Of a stretch of DNA of 64,000 nucleotides, positions 56,201 to 62,807 are shown one piece after another. The stretch comes from Chimonanthus salicifolius (Eukaryota; Streptophyta; Magnoliopsida; Laurales; Calycanthaceae): NCBI GenBank assembly GCA_013350335.1, contig CM023541.1, positions 37,564,739 to 37,628,738 of the forward strand. Reading direction: 5' to 3'. A program made the translations under genes and the position numbers. The notes beneath the pieces were generated by a model. It was not told where the DNA came from. It saw only the letters and a program-made list of their open reading frames with translations, and ran no database searches. Numbering within the stretch: position 1 is the stretch's first letter; the number at the start of each line of letters is the position of its first letter.

Positions 56201-58573
56201 GGAATAGCAATTTCACTTTCGTTTTGCTTTCGATTGAAGACCTAAGTTTTCTGTAAATTTTGACTTGGTTAAGATTATCTTGATGAAATTAGTGTCATCT
56301 TTCTTTTCTTAGGAGTTGTCGAGAGGATTGAGAGTTGGTTTTCTTAGAGTTTCTATTATTGAAATCCTTGATCTGACCTAAAATCTCAGATCTAAAGCTT
56401 ATCTTAGCATGACAGCCTAAGTAGGCATTAAACTCGACTTTACCCATCATCACTGAGCCTATTAGAAAGCTTATAAAGTCCTCTCTTTTCTCCACGGATT
56501 CTTGCATGGATTTGGGTTGGAATTTTTTCAATTAAGCTTTCATGGCTCCCACCATCCTCTAATTGGTCTTTATGATTTGAGTTTTTGATGGCCGCATCAC
56601 ACATGAATAGGATATATGTGAAATTATACCTCTCTTTGATCATTTTATCCTTGCAATATTGATGTTTAAACATTGCAATGCCATAAGTCATTGATTTTAT
56701 ATGGCTCATTGGATGAAGTGGGATGATTGAATAAGCATGAAATTGCATGCACATTCTATCCATTTGTCACTTTCCACATCTCAGTTATATGCTTCCATGA
56801 CAATTTTTTAAGGCTATTCTTCTTATTCTTGCTTTAATTAAATTATATTTTCCTTTATGCGCAATTTAAAATATCGATCCAATCTTGATTTATCTTGGGT
56901 CAAGTGGACAAATATTGGACCTTGTGATTTTTAGGAAATGAACCCTAGTCCAAATTTAAAATACCCGCCCATGATTCGAGTAATCTTAGGTCCAACAAAT
57001 GATTGCTAGACCTTGCGATCTGAGGGGAATGACAGACTGCTATTGCTTTAGGGTTAAGGTTTCAGAATATGTTTTTATCCATGTATGTGAACTTGTGCTT
57101 GAAAGGACACGATAAAACAGTTCGAACCTTGGGGTTGAGCACATTATGAGTCGATGTTATAAAAACCAAACAGTTGACTGAACTGTTTTTGTCATGGTTT
57201 AATCCAATTGATCAAATTGTTTTGCACCATCACATCAATATTGGCATTATGATGTAATCATACATCATATTTTAAAAATAAAATAAAATATCAAGAAGAA
57301 AAATCGAACTGCATTTGGTCCCACCTTTTTGAGTGATTGAACTGTCTACCATTTGGTTTACTCATGGGACAACTACTGAACTGGACTATTCTTACCAATT
57401 GTGGTTGAACTGGAATGAGCTGGATGGTCCAGACTAGTTTTAATAGCACTGATCTGAGTCAGCCATGAACAACACCATACATGTTTGAGTGAAAGATCTC
57501 TAAATCTTTTAGATTTGTCAATCTTACTCTTCTTTTCCTACATGCAGCATAAGGAGGAATTATCCGTATCTGGTAGTGAAGAAGAAGCTGATGGTTCTTC
57601 CGGCTTGGATACTGATGAAGATCTCAGTGATGTAGGTGACGAACAAATCCATGAAGAGGTGAGAATAGTATTATTATTACTGTTATTATTATTTTTAAGG
57701 CCTGGGATGGGTTATTCCACAATGTTTTGACAGTGTACTTTGTTATATATATCTAACAGTCTTCAAAATTCCAGTAATTTCTATTGTTTACAAGAGGAAA
57801 CAAACAAAATAACAAAAGGGTGGGTGGCTCTTAACTACTATCTAATCCCAACAATTTGACACTTCTTATCAGGTGTTTGTGAAGTGGTGGTCCCTAAACC
57901 TGTTGTATGGTTAGATTGACTGTTGATTGTGTAGGTTGACTTGGTGCCACATTCCTTGAATCAAAATTTGGCTATTAATTAAATAAATATATTAATATAA
58001 CGATATCTGTTCAACTATGTGACCTTTCGAACCTCACTTAGTTGTAATGTGAAGGCTCATATTATTTCTAATAGGGAAAAAGGTTAATATAATTTTGCTT
58101 TTAGAGCTCTATGATACAATTATCTATGTTGCATAAGTTTCAAGTGTCAATCCCTTTTCCAGATGGAGGGCTCTGTTGATGAGGAGTCCACAAAGTCTGA
58201 TGAGGAGTATGAAGATCTAGCCATTCGCGATGGACAAGAAAATGGATATTGGTCGGATGATGAAGAGGAAAAGGAGCAGCTAATGCCTGGAAGTTCGGCT
58301 GGTGGTCGTAACCATGCAGATAAGTACAGACAGAATCTTGACCTCTTCCTAAAAACTAGCGAGCCATTTGAGCATCCATCAGAGCCATCATGTTCTTACT
58401 CTTCCTTTTTATCCGAGACAAACCAGAGAGGCGGGACAGTGGCTGATGGTAGGATGAGGAAGCGTTCGCTGAGTGACCCACGTTTCCAGGAGAAGTCTCA
58501 AAGCATTCCAGCACTGGGAAAACATGGTTCACTGTTCAATGGGCCCATACTTTCTGGAGCACCTCAGAGGTAA
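20889..58573 (+). CDS. LPA1: LPA1-like P-loop NTPase (2-phosphoglycerate kinase-related), 7 coding exons
   Basis: Coding exons are 20889-21053, 25087-25415, 35652-35733, 49761-50180, 50680-51420, 57548-57658 and 58163-58573. They join in frame (165+329+82+420+741+111+411 = 2,259 bp) into 752 residues, and every junction is GT-AG. The N-terminus starts [19 protein letters not shown] Walker A motif GTSGCGKST lies at about residues 179-187. The middle carries the conserved stretches [17 protein letters not shown] and [14 protein letters not shown], and the C-terminal quarter is acidic and serine-rich. This is the plant family of rice LOW PHYTIC ACID 1 and its Arabidopsis homologues, which affects seed phytic acid; a 2-phosphoglycerate-kinase-like activity is proposed for the family but cannot be shown here. 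Length fits the family (about 720-750 residues from memory). The frame is intact despite about 35 kb of intron filled with transposons. The identity is secure; the enzymatic reaction is not. Confidence 0.93.
22210..22840 (-). mobile_element. L1-type LINE fragment (linker and reverse-transcriptase C-terminal region)
   Basis: Minus-strand frames encode [20 protein letters not shown]...FWTNLWC, typical of the region before the zinc-binding domain of plant L1 LINEs, and [20 protein letters not shown], typical of the reverse-transcriptase C-terminus. It is truncated at both ends and frame-broken. It contains a run of 20 G's (22299-22318). Confidence 0.75.
22299..22318 (+). repeat. Run of 20 G's
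   Basis: An uninterrupted G20 inside the LINE fragment in intron 1, followed by TGG. Confidence 0.95.
23194..23585. mobile_element. hAT-type non-autonomous element with perfect 8-bp target-site duplication
   Basis: Termini TAGGGCTGAAAT and, inverted, TAGGGGTGAAAC match at 10 of 12 positions. The flanks are gctacaat on both sides (23186-23193, 23586-23593). Sub-terminal and internal sequence is packed with CGGGTCGGGT / ACCCGACCC motifs in both orientations. There is no coding capacity. An 8-bp duplication and TAGGG-type ends are hallmarks of hAT elements. Confidence 0.85.
23645..24215 (-). mobile_element. 5'-truncated L1-type LINE
   Basis: A T-tract at left (poly(A) tail on the minus strand) is followed by LINE 3' sequence. 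The minus strand reads phrases such as [15 protein letters not shown], the end of the LINE RNase H domain. The 5' end is lost near 24200. Confidence 0.65.
25087..25415 (+). CDS. LPA1: LPA1-like exon 2 (residues 56-165)
   Basis: The acceptor tctcttctcag precedes ATT; translation runs [16 protein letters not shown] to [11 protein letters not shown]. The donor is TGCAG/GTATAG. The exon is 329 bp, so it leaves two bases (AG) of an Arg codon that exon 3 completes. Confidence 0.92.
25871..26186. repeat. 161-bp tandem duplication
   Basis: The sequence from ttttcct(t/c)tgtattttat to aatcaatttacatcattttt occurs twice, 161 bp apart, with only a few differences. The second copy abuts the poly(A)-side end of the LINE at 26177. 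Confidence 0.85.
26177..29900 (-). mobile_element. L1-type LINE, decayed, interrupted by another LINE fragment
   Basis: Read on the minus strand in order: reverse transcriptase (29676-29368, [19 protein letters not shown]), the QGDPLSPF block and VDDTLF (29215-28960), a nested fragment, [16 protein letters not shown] and the C-terminus (28349-27874), the zinc-binding domain (27500-27003, [15 protein letters not shown] then [19 protein letters not shown]) and an RNase H end (26652-26437). Its poly(A) tail is the T-run at 26177. Frames are broken several times; the catalytic box reads VDD where FADD is usual. The endonuclease end is not recognisable. Confidence 0.85.
28343..28940 (-). mobile_element. 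LINE 3' fragment nested in the LINE at 26177-29900
   Basis: A T-tract (28335-28345) starts a second minus-strand LINE end. Its RNase H domain reads [20 protein letters not shown] upstream and [18 protein letters not shown] downstream. It splits the host LINE's reverse transcriptase just after [13 protein letters not shown]. Confidence 0.75.
29995..30385 (+). mobile_element. Ty1-copia 3' end with 3' LTR
   Basis: Codons for [10 protein letters not shown] and [12 protein letters not shown], the usual copia polyprotein end, are followed by tgatggggag (polypurine tract) and an LTR that begins TGTTGTGAGACCC at 30108 and ends ATTCTACA at 30385 (278 bp). The LTR has tttatacatgtaatcc and acaatcaatatacaag in its downstream half. 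The rest of the element is missing. Confidence 0.75.
30386..31338 (+). mobile_element. 5'-truncated L1-type LINE with RNase H domain
   Basis: The plus-strand frame at 30682-30909 encodes [20 protein letters not shown] and [20 protein letters not shown], an archaeal-type RNase H as found in plant L1 LINEs. The 3' end reads tttcagtcaccgct followed by A10. Upstream sequence belongs to the linker region. Confidence 0.75.
31339..31735 (-). mobile_element. Ty1-copia leader fragment (left part)
   Basis: Its sequence (ccagatccaagatgtatagc, ccccaccgatcac) is the reverse complement of the untranslated leader of the copia element at 39,420-39,500. The fragment continues after the LINE at 31736-32615. 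Confidence 0.55.
31736..32615 (+). mobile_element. 5'-truncated L1-type LINE inserted in a copia leader
   Basis: The plus-strand frame encodes [20 protein letters not shown] and, after a stop, an RNase H ([42 protein letters not shown]). The tail is A16 at 32600-32615. It interrupts minus-strand copia sequence on both sides. Confidence 0.8.
32616..33290 (-). mobile_element. Ty1-copia 5' LTR and leader (right part)
   Basis: Minus-strand LTR sequence (about 33040-33290: tgttgtagggtatggtatat, then acatatcggtgg) resembles the LTR at 38751, and the leader region (ccctaagacccacctgatgg) resembles 39190-39290 inverted. It is the remainder of the fragment at 31339. The coding region is absent. Confidence 0.55.
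33387..34217 (-). mobile_element. 5'-truncated LINE with perfect 12-bp target-site duplication
   Basis: Flanked by caatgtgagaat at 33375-33386 and 34218-34229. A T-tract at left marks the tail. The content (RNase H and linker) is closely similar to 26177-27000. Confidence 0.88.
35652..35733 (+). CDS. LPA1: LPA1-like exon 3 (Walker A exon, residues 165-192)
   Basis: This 82-bp exon sits between a 10.2-kb and a 14.0-kb intron. The acceptor is ttggtatag and the donor is CTG/GTACCA. It completes Arg165 and encodes [12 protein letters not shown] followed by [15 protein letters not shown], the phosphate-binding loop. The joins keep frame on both sides. The left flank of a minus-strand LINE begins about 80 bp downstream of its donor. 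Confidence 0.9.
36571..37839. mobile_element. Rearranged TRIM array with inverted arms and near-perfect 5-bp target duplication
   Basis: It starts TGTGATACCCC and ends GGCGTTACA; flanks are tggtc (36566-36570) and tgatc (37840-37844). Inside, 36594-36936 and 36983-37337 are inverted copies of LTR plus internal sequence. There follow a plus-strand LTR end at 37345, primer site TGGTATCAGAGC (37349-37360), a 92-bp internal region ending in a purine tract (ggcggagggggggat), a partial 3' LTR (from 37438) and a complete LTR (37612-37839). No protein is encoded. Confidence 0.85.
36594..37337. repeat. Long inverted repeat (arms about 345 bp, spacer about 46 bp)
   Basis: The left arm (ctgctagcacaatattgtcc ... 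actccaactcccactggcg) and right arm (cgccaatgggagttggagtg ... ggacaatattgtgctggcgg) are complementary with scattered mismatches. Both lie in the transcribed strand of intron 3, so the pre-mRNA could form a long duplex. Confidence 0.85.
38751..38981 (+). repeat. 5' LTR of the copia element
   Basis: 231 bp, from tattgtagaatatg (start mutated from TGTTG) to ttattctaaca, directly followed by the primer site. Confidence 0.85.
40635..42027. mobile_element. hAT-type element nested in the copia element
   Basis: Ends TAAGGCTAAAACTCGGGCTG and, inverted, TAAGGGTGAAACTTGGGTTG agree at most positions, and the match continues (GGTTTT). Possible duplication ttagtcgt/ttaatcag has 5 of 8 identical. The interior has the same cccgac/gggtcg-rich wording as the element at 23194. 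Without its nested TRIM it would be about 938 bp. No transposase was seen. Confidence 0.75.
40860..41314 (+). mobile_element. TRIM nested in the hAT-type element
   Basis: LTRs 40860-41081 and 41128-41314 begin TATGATGGACGC / TGTGATGGACGC and end GTTACA. The 46-bp interior ends in the purine tract aggtggggggat. Flanks aaggc (40855-40859) and aaagc (41315-41319) differ by one transition. The primer site is decayed. Confidence 0.8.
42298..42505. repeat. Tandem duplication of about 104 bp in the copia integrase leader
   Basis: Sequence from catcgaattgtttagt through gaagctaatggcttatattt occurs twice in succession. A second tandem duplication of about 55 bp lies at 44299-44405 (ccatattttatagtgggta). 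Confidence 0.8.
45001..45201 (+). repeat. 3' LTR of the copia element
   Basis: 201 bp, from TGTTGTAGAATATGG to TTCTAACA. It shares tatatatacatgta and agggacacaa with the 5' LTR. It is shorter, mainly in the T-tracts. Confidence 0.85.
47325..48342. repeat. Four short hairpin motifs GGTTCGGCC-N-GGCCGAACC in the solo LTR
   Basis: Palindromic motifs at 47325-47354, 47544-47573, 48052-48083 and 48312-48342, each with 9-bp arms and a spacer of about 8-10 bp. Single arms occur elsewhere in the LTR (for example at about 47905). Confidence 0.8.
48709..48940. repeat. 60-bp tandem repeat, four units, inside the solo LTR
   Basis: Units begin at 48709, 48769, 48829 and 48889, each starting GGCCTCCTTAGGCGATGAGG. 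Differences are a few substitutions; the fourth unit diverges after about 50 bp. Each unit has CCTCC...GGAGG inverted ends. The 60-bp period keeps all frames open and gives long spurious frames on both strands. Confidence 0.92.
48962..48985. repeat. Perfect 9-bp stem hairpin
   Basis: CTTGACGAG, six bases, CTCGTCAAG, just after the 60-bp repeats. Confidence 0.7.
49761..50180 (+). CDS. LPA1: LPA1-like exon 4 (residues 193-332)
   Basis: The acceptor is ttcctttacag; the exon opens [19 protein letters not shown] and closes [11 protein letters not shown]. The donor is GTG/GTCAGT. An alternative GT three bases upstream would remove Val332, but family alignment favours keeping it. The open frame continues past the donor into a CT/CA microsatellite and is not coding there. 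Confidence 0.91.
50181..50679 (+). other. LPA1-like intron 4 (499 bp)
   Basis: Short intron with donor GTCAGT and acceptor ttgttcttttag. It contains a CT then CA microsatellite at 50213-50264, about 32 bp from the donor, and no transposon. Confidence 0.85.
50213..50264. repeat. Compound (CT)n(CA)n microsatellite
   Basis: About 16 CT and 10 CA units in uninterrupted succession. Confidence 0.95.
50680..51420 (+). CDS. LPA1: LPA1-like exon 5 (residues 333-579)
   Basis: The acceptor is ttgttcttttag; the exon opens [20 protein letters not shown] and ends MSDGPAKE at a GAG/GTAATT donor. It holds the most conserved part of the family after the P-loop, including [17 protein letters not shown] and [17 protein letters not shown]. 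The in-frame Met at its start is internal, not a translation start. Confidence 0.93.
51705..52419 (+). mobile_element. Solo LTR (715 bp) with heat-shock-element arrays
   Basis: Termini TGTCACGG and CCGTGACA are exact inverted repeats; flanks tgta on both sides (51701-51704, 52420-52423) are a likely 4-bp duplication. The upstream third carries phased TTC/GAA units, and a TATA box (tataaaatatt) lies at 51937. The element type cannot be told from the LTR alone. Confidence 0.72.
51825..51923 (+). promoter_or_regulatory. Heat-shock-element array followed by TATA box
   Basis: Perfect three-unit elements occur at 51825-51837 (TTCaaGAAgaTTC) and 51910-51922 (GAAgaTTCtaGAA). From 51890 to 51922 seven units keep 5-bp phase with two imperfect (GAG, GTA). 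Further pairs TTCtaGAA lie at 51865 and 52013. The TATA box at 51937 follows 14 bp downstream. The consensus is alternating nGAAn/nTTCn bound by heat-shock factors. Confidence 0.6.
52545..53250 (-). mobile_element. L1-type LINE fragment
   Basis: A T-tract (52556-52575) precedes minus-strand sequence encoding [19 protein letters not shown] and related linker/zinc-region wording. Fragments of the same element (ccaacttgggctggacag) continue to about 53250. There are frame breaks and no definite 5' end. Confidence 0.55.
53359..54950 (-). mobile_element. TRIM-like pair of long direct repeats
   Basis: Copies 53359-54030 and 54281-54950 (about 670 bp each) share most bases, from tgatcaaggg to tgtttcctctctt. 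The first has a 29-bp insertion. They are 250 bp apart. On the minus strand the right copy is directly followed by ATTGGTATCAAAC, a primer-site-like sequence, so the pair reads as two LTRs around a non-coding interior. Ends and duplication are not settled. Confidence 0.6.
55345..55770. repeat. Minisatellite, about seven units of 58-70 bp
   Basis: Each unit runs roughly agcgtcccaggcctgtgcc, actcagccagctcactgtg, a T-tract, then agaccgagtcagaaagc. The units vary by indels in the T-tract. Confidence 0.85.
57548..57658 (+). CDS. LPA1: LPA1-like exon 6 (acidic linker, residues 580-616)
   Basis: The acceptor is cctacatgcag and the donor GAG/GTGAGA; the 111-bp exon keeps phase 0. It encodes [16 protein letters not shown] and further Asp/Glu/Ser-rich sequence, typical of the disordered acidic C-terminal segment of this family. 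Confidence 0.88.
57659..58162 (+). other. LPA1-like intron 6 (504 bp)
   Basis: Donor GTGAGA, acceptor tcccttttccag. T-rich, with no repeats of note. Confidence 0.85.
58163..58573 (+). CDS. LPA1: LPA1-like exon 7 and stop (residues 617-752)
   Basis: The acceptor is tcccttttccag. The exon runs from [19 protein letters not shown] through GYWSDDEEE, a basic [10 protein letters not shown] segment that could be a phosphorylation site, and ends SGAPQR-TAA. The acidic then basic/serine composition matches the family tail. Confidence 0.9.
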   Translation: MEGSVDEESTKSDEEYEDLAIRDGQENGYWSDDEEEKEQLMPGSSAGGRNHADKYRQNLDLFLKTSEPFEHPSEPSCSYSSFLSETNQRGGTVADGRMRKRSLSDPRFQEKSQSIPALGKHGSLFNGPILSGAPQR

Positions 58574-58700
58574 CAAAGAGTACCTAACATAGGGTGATTT
58601 TTTTTTTGTAGAGCGTCATGTTGGTACATGAAGCAGTTGGAAGCTATGTTTTTCTGTGTTTGTGAATATAATAATGGTTAGGATGCTGGACATCGGTCAC
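58574..58700 (+). terminator. Likely 3' UTR of the LPA1-like gene
   Basis: After the TAA come about 100 bp of T-rich sequence and a near-upstream-element-like AATATAATAATGG at about 58665. No canonical AATAAA is close, so the cleavage site is uncertain and may lie several hundred bases further on. Confidence 0.3.
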
Positions 58701-61437
58701 TTAGGTAGATTGAAATGAACAAACAACTGAAGATGGACGAGGAATTCCTGAATTTCTTCCAGAATCAAGGAGTATTGTTATTGAAAAATCACAAGACAAT
58801 CCTCTTGAGATGTTTCATTTATTATGAGTGGTGATAAATCTCCAATGTTTCTATATCACAAGCTCAATCCTTTCGCTCTTTTTTGCGGCTCATGCCATCT
58901 AGAGGCTTAATGGTATGCACAGCCTTTGCATCAAATAGATGGAATGCACAGCCTTAACTTCTTTATTGCATTCCCCCTTTCCAATCTTTTTCTACAGGGG
59001 TTTTAAACCTGCACTTAAGGATAAAAATTTTGGTTAATACCTATCAGTCTATATGTATTGTATTATATATGGTGTATTGCTATGTTATATAGGACGTCTA
59101 TCAGCTGATACTTTCTTTTTTAAGAAAAACACTTCGATCATTTTTTGGGTTTTATATTGCAGTGTGTATGATTTTAGAAAGGTTTTAAAATGGTTTAGAA
59201 GTAAAGTTTTCAAAGTATTTTCAATTTTAAAATTTGATCATTTTGAATTATTTTTATTAAATTTTTTGAAGTTTTGTTTTATAATAATGATAAGTGTTTA
59301 TGGAATTGAATGGACATATGGTATCTTAGCACTGACTGATTATTTAAAATATCAGTATGTCATGTTGTTTTCGAAAGTTTACCCAAAACCCAGTTAAAAT
59401 TCTTATTATGCATTGGAAAGAACCATTTGTTCCTGCTTTTTTATCTTCTTCCTTCCTTTTTACTGGCACATTTGGACGAATGATTTTTCGTACAAGGCTT
59501 TTGTTTAAAATGCTTCCACCACAATCTGTTGTCAGCATCTCTGCATTGTTCTATTCTCTGTTTTCTCTTCTACATCTACAAGACATTAGCTCCCATTTCA
59601 GACCTGGGGACCTATTTTTTCAGAGTTTTTTTTTTTTTTTTAAAATATTGCTATCATAATCTATTTCCAGTATTTCTAATTTTCATTTTATAGTGCGTTG
59701 GCGATATGTATTCTCAATTTAAACCCAGTAATCTACTTGTTCTATCCAATTCCATTCATTTTTGGGGTTCGAGAGAAGGGGTTTTCCTGGTTAACTAGAT
59801 AGAAAGAAAGAAAAGAGAGAGAAGAGAAACTGACAGTATTTTCTTTCTAAAAGTGAAAATGGAGAATACTTTCTTATAAAAGAAAGAATGTTGGTCACTT
59901 TTTAAGAACGGTGGAGAAGAAAAGAATCAATGTTCGTACTGTTTACTGATCTTTCACGTGTAGTCTCATATCTAAATGTGCTCTACCTTCTACTTTTTTA
60001 TTACATTTTTTTTTTTAATGACGGAGGAAAAACAGTTCTACTAAACCTTTCTTTCAAATGATGTCCTATTCCTACGGGGAATTGAACTCGCATTATCCCA
60101 TTTTTTAAGGTAGAATATTTTATTATCAAATTTTCTTAGATTTATTTTGAAATTTCTCAAATTTCTCTTGATCTAAACAGTAAACACAACCAAAGCCTAG
60201 TCTATGGTTTAAGGTTTTCTTCCTCTCTGGATTAAACTGCCCATTTTAGAGAGAGAGGCAGAAAGAGAGAGCGCCAACTCAACCAAGAAAGGGACATGGA
60301 TAATAATACAAATGCAATGGTTACAAAACCCGACAAGGACGTGGATAATAATTCAAATGGAATACCCATTCTGTGATTACAAAGAGGGACCACCTCCTTA
60401 AAGAATCAAGATGCTTACCCCTTTCATTAAGGAAACAATGGAATCGACAGCTGTCTCCACTGCCGGTGCTCCCTTTTGTTAAAGGAAGGAATGAAATGTT
60501 CACCCATTGGCTCACATGATATTACTTTACATATTTAGGTGTGTAACCTATTAAGTAGTGGTAATAGGATTGATCGAGTCAAAACTATCAAAATTATATT
60601 ATTTTAAATTTTATGATCTTTAAAAATGTAGTTTGATTAATCCAATTAAGATGATTTTTGATAAACCACATATTAAAAGAAAGAATATTTCTAATTCTGA
60701 AAAGTTAACTTGATGGTCAATTCTCATTCGTGTTTATGGGAGGTTTTGGGATCAATCTCCTTCATCACAAAAATGTCTATAGTTTGTATCTAGTGTATGT
60801 GAACAAAAGAGGTTTATACATGTCTCAAAGATCAGTCAAGTAGGACACCTGATTACGTTTGGATAGCTTGGGTTTTTTTTTTAAAATATTTTTACCAGTC
60901 GTATCATCAATTCTTTTAGTGGCCTCCATGTTTAGTGAAAACAAAAATAATAAAGAAAGCTGCTTAGATCATGCACAAGAGTGCCTCTTCAGTGAAAGTC
61001 CCGCAGCTGCCAACAAATCTAACGGGAAGGCCATCACGTGAACATCCATTATTTTTTAAGTGATGCAACACATTTCTCTGTGCCCCCCATGCATTTTTTG
61101 TCCTTGTTACAATGTTAGTCTTGCTGAAAAAAAAATCTAAAAAGGTTTTTCTTGATTTTGGTTTCTTTAAACCAGCTTAGGCTTTTAACACCTAAGCAGA
61201 ATATGAGGATAGATAAGGGGCTGAGTGGCATTCAATGAAGAGAAATTAGTTATTTTAACCTTTTAATATTGATTTTATTTGAATGAAGTTAAAATAAAAA
61301 ATTCAAATGATTAGATTAAGAAGGAGCTTTTTCACATTTTATTTATTTCGTGAGCAATATGTATCACCGGTTTATGCAGAGCGAAATCTAATACCAAGAG
61401 GAAGAAACTTATCTTTTGATAAAATTTACTCTCTTCT
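58701..61437. other. Intergenic DNA downstream of the LPA1-like gene
   Basis: No gene was seen. The left end may be 3' UTR. About 60,300-60,380 holds a short imperfect duplication (tggataataatncaaatg). A T-tract with ggaattgaactcgc at 60,007-60,100 may be a decayed SINE. Confidence 0.5.
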
Positions 61438-61545
61438 TAGAGCATCTGCAAGTCTCTTTATTCACATGCACTCGGTAATTTTACGAAGAGTGATCCTTTG
61501 AAGTGAAGGGGAAATCGAATCAAAGAGTCCTTTTCTGGCCATCAT
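61438..61545. repeat. Dispersed repeat family, copy 3
   Basis: Contains gagcatctgcaagtctc, ctcggtaattttacgaag and gtgatcctttgaagtg in the same order as at 1356. Confidence 0.5.
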
Positions 61546-62384
61546 TTCAACCTTTGGGTTTGATAGAGCCTACTTTTTATGAGTGAATTCCATTATTATT
61601 TGTTTCAATTGCCTCATTAATAACTAAATAGACAATGCCAAGGGTGGCAATTTGGCCCTCGAAGGACTGATTTAAGTCTAACAAAATCTAATCTGACTAG
61701 TTAACTTCACTCAACTCATTTAAATTAATATCTGACCCAACTTGACTGTTTAATAGATGACACAATCTAACTTGAACTTATTTATAAATGGTTGATCGAT
61801 CTGAATATAATTATAAATTGATAGACTTAATTGGTCTTGATTATTGTCATGATCTACACTGATTTAAGAGGTGGTCTTGGTATGTATCTCGCTGGAAAGA
61901 TCTCTTTAGTTAAGTAAATAGATAAATTGGCTCAACTTTAATCCAAAATAGACTTGAGCTGATTTAACCCATTTAACTAAGATTCAAAAAAAATCCAAAC
62001 TAGATAAGAGACCCAACCTGTTATTCGAGACTACAGATGCAAATAAAAGGCTTGGTTTAACAAGACACGAAATAAGCCAAACCAAATAAAAGACCCGACC
62101 CATTGTCGGGTCTAGATTGATTTGCTGAGATGCAAATCAAAAGGCTTGTATTATGCCATGGCATCTATAAAAGGCTTGGTTTATGCCATGTTTGTGCATC
62201 TTCAGGTTTGTTGACATCTATAAGGACGATGTAATGAAAATGTGGGGCCTAGTCATGGCTCCAACTGGACCAAACTCATTTTACCTCACTGGCTGAAATG
62301 ACTCAGCTCATTCAGGAGTCAGGCACTTGAACTTTTTTGTTTGTTTGTTTTGATGATATTCGAGCTTCTTAGAACAATTGATTA
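61546..62384. other. AT-rich intergenic DNA
   Basis: A hAT-like remnant is suggested by gggtggcaatttggccctcg (61642) and repeated gaccca/tgactca wording to about 62,110; no terminal repeats were found. Confidence 0.45.
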
Positions 62385-62640
62385 GTTCTCAAAGTATGCA
62401 AGTCTCTTTACTCATAGATACCGAGTAATTTTACTGAAAGTGTCTCTTTGAGGTGGAGTGAGAATCGAACTTAAGATTGTTGTTTTCTTAGTTTAGACCA
62501 AGTTGCATCCTTGAGTAACTCTCGGAGCATGTAAGCCTCTCTATTCATAGATACTGAGTAATTTTATTGAAAGTAGTCTTTTGGGGTAGAGTGAGAATCG
62601 AATTTAGGATTCTCACTTCTTTGGTTTAGACCAAGCAGCA
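62385..62640. repeat. Two tandem copies of the dispersed repeat just upstream of the secreted-protein gene
   Basis: Copies at about 62390-62510 and 62518-62640 share gcaagtctctttactcatag / gtaagcctctctattcatag and gtgagaatcgaactta / gtgagaatcgaattta. The second ends about 110 bp upstream of the TATA box at 62751. Confidence 0.6.
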
Positions 62641-62750
62641 CAAAAATTTCAGTCCCTCAATTTCAAAAATAAAATAAATAATTATTAAAAAACAAAAGAA
62701 AAGAAAAGAAAAAACCCTGGTATAGGACAGAGGGCGGGTCCTCTTGCAGC

Positions 62751-62757
62751 TATAAAA
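62751..62757 (+). promoter_or_regulatory. TATA box of the secreted-protein gene
   Basis: TATAAAA preceded by a GC-richer segment, 57 bp before the ATG at 62808. This spacing allows transcription to start about 30 bp downstream and leaves a leader of about 25 bases. Confidence 0.6.
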
Positions 62758-62807
62758 GATCCCATCCCTCAGATGTTGTCTCAGTTCCTTCACCATCTCT
62801 CACTACC

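Larger units (their letters stand above)
51421..57547 (+). other. LPA1-like intron 5 (6,127 bp)
   Basis: It is bounded by GAG/GTAATT and cctacatgcag. It holds a solo LTR, a LINE fragment, a pair of long direct repeats and a minisatellite. The part at 55771-57547 has no recognisable element; taaaatctcagatc and caatttaaaatatcgatcc wording suggests decayed repeats. Confidence 0.85.
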
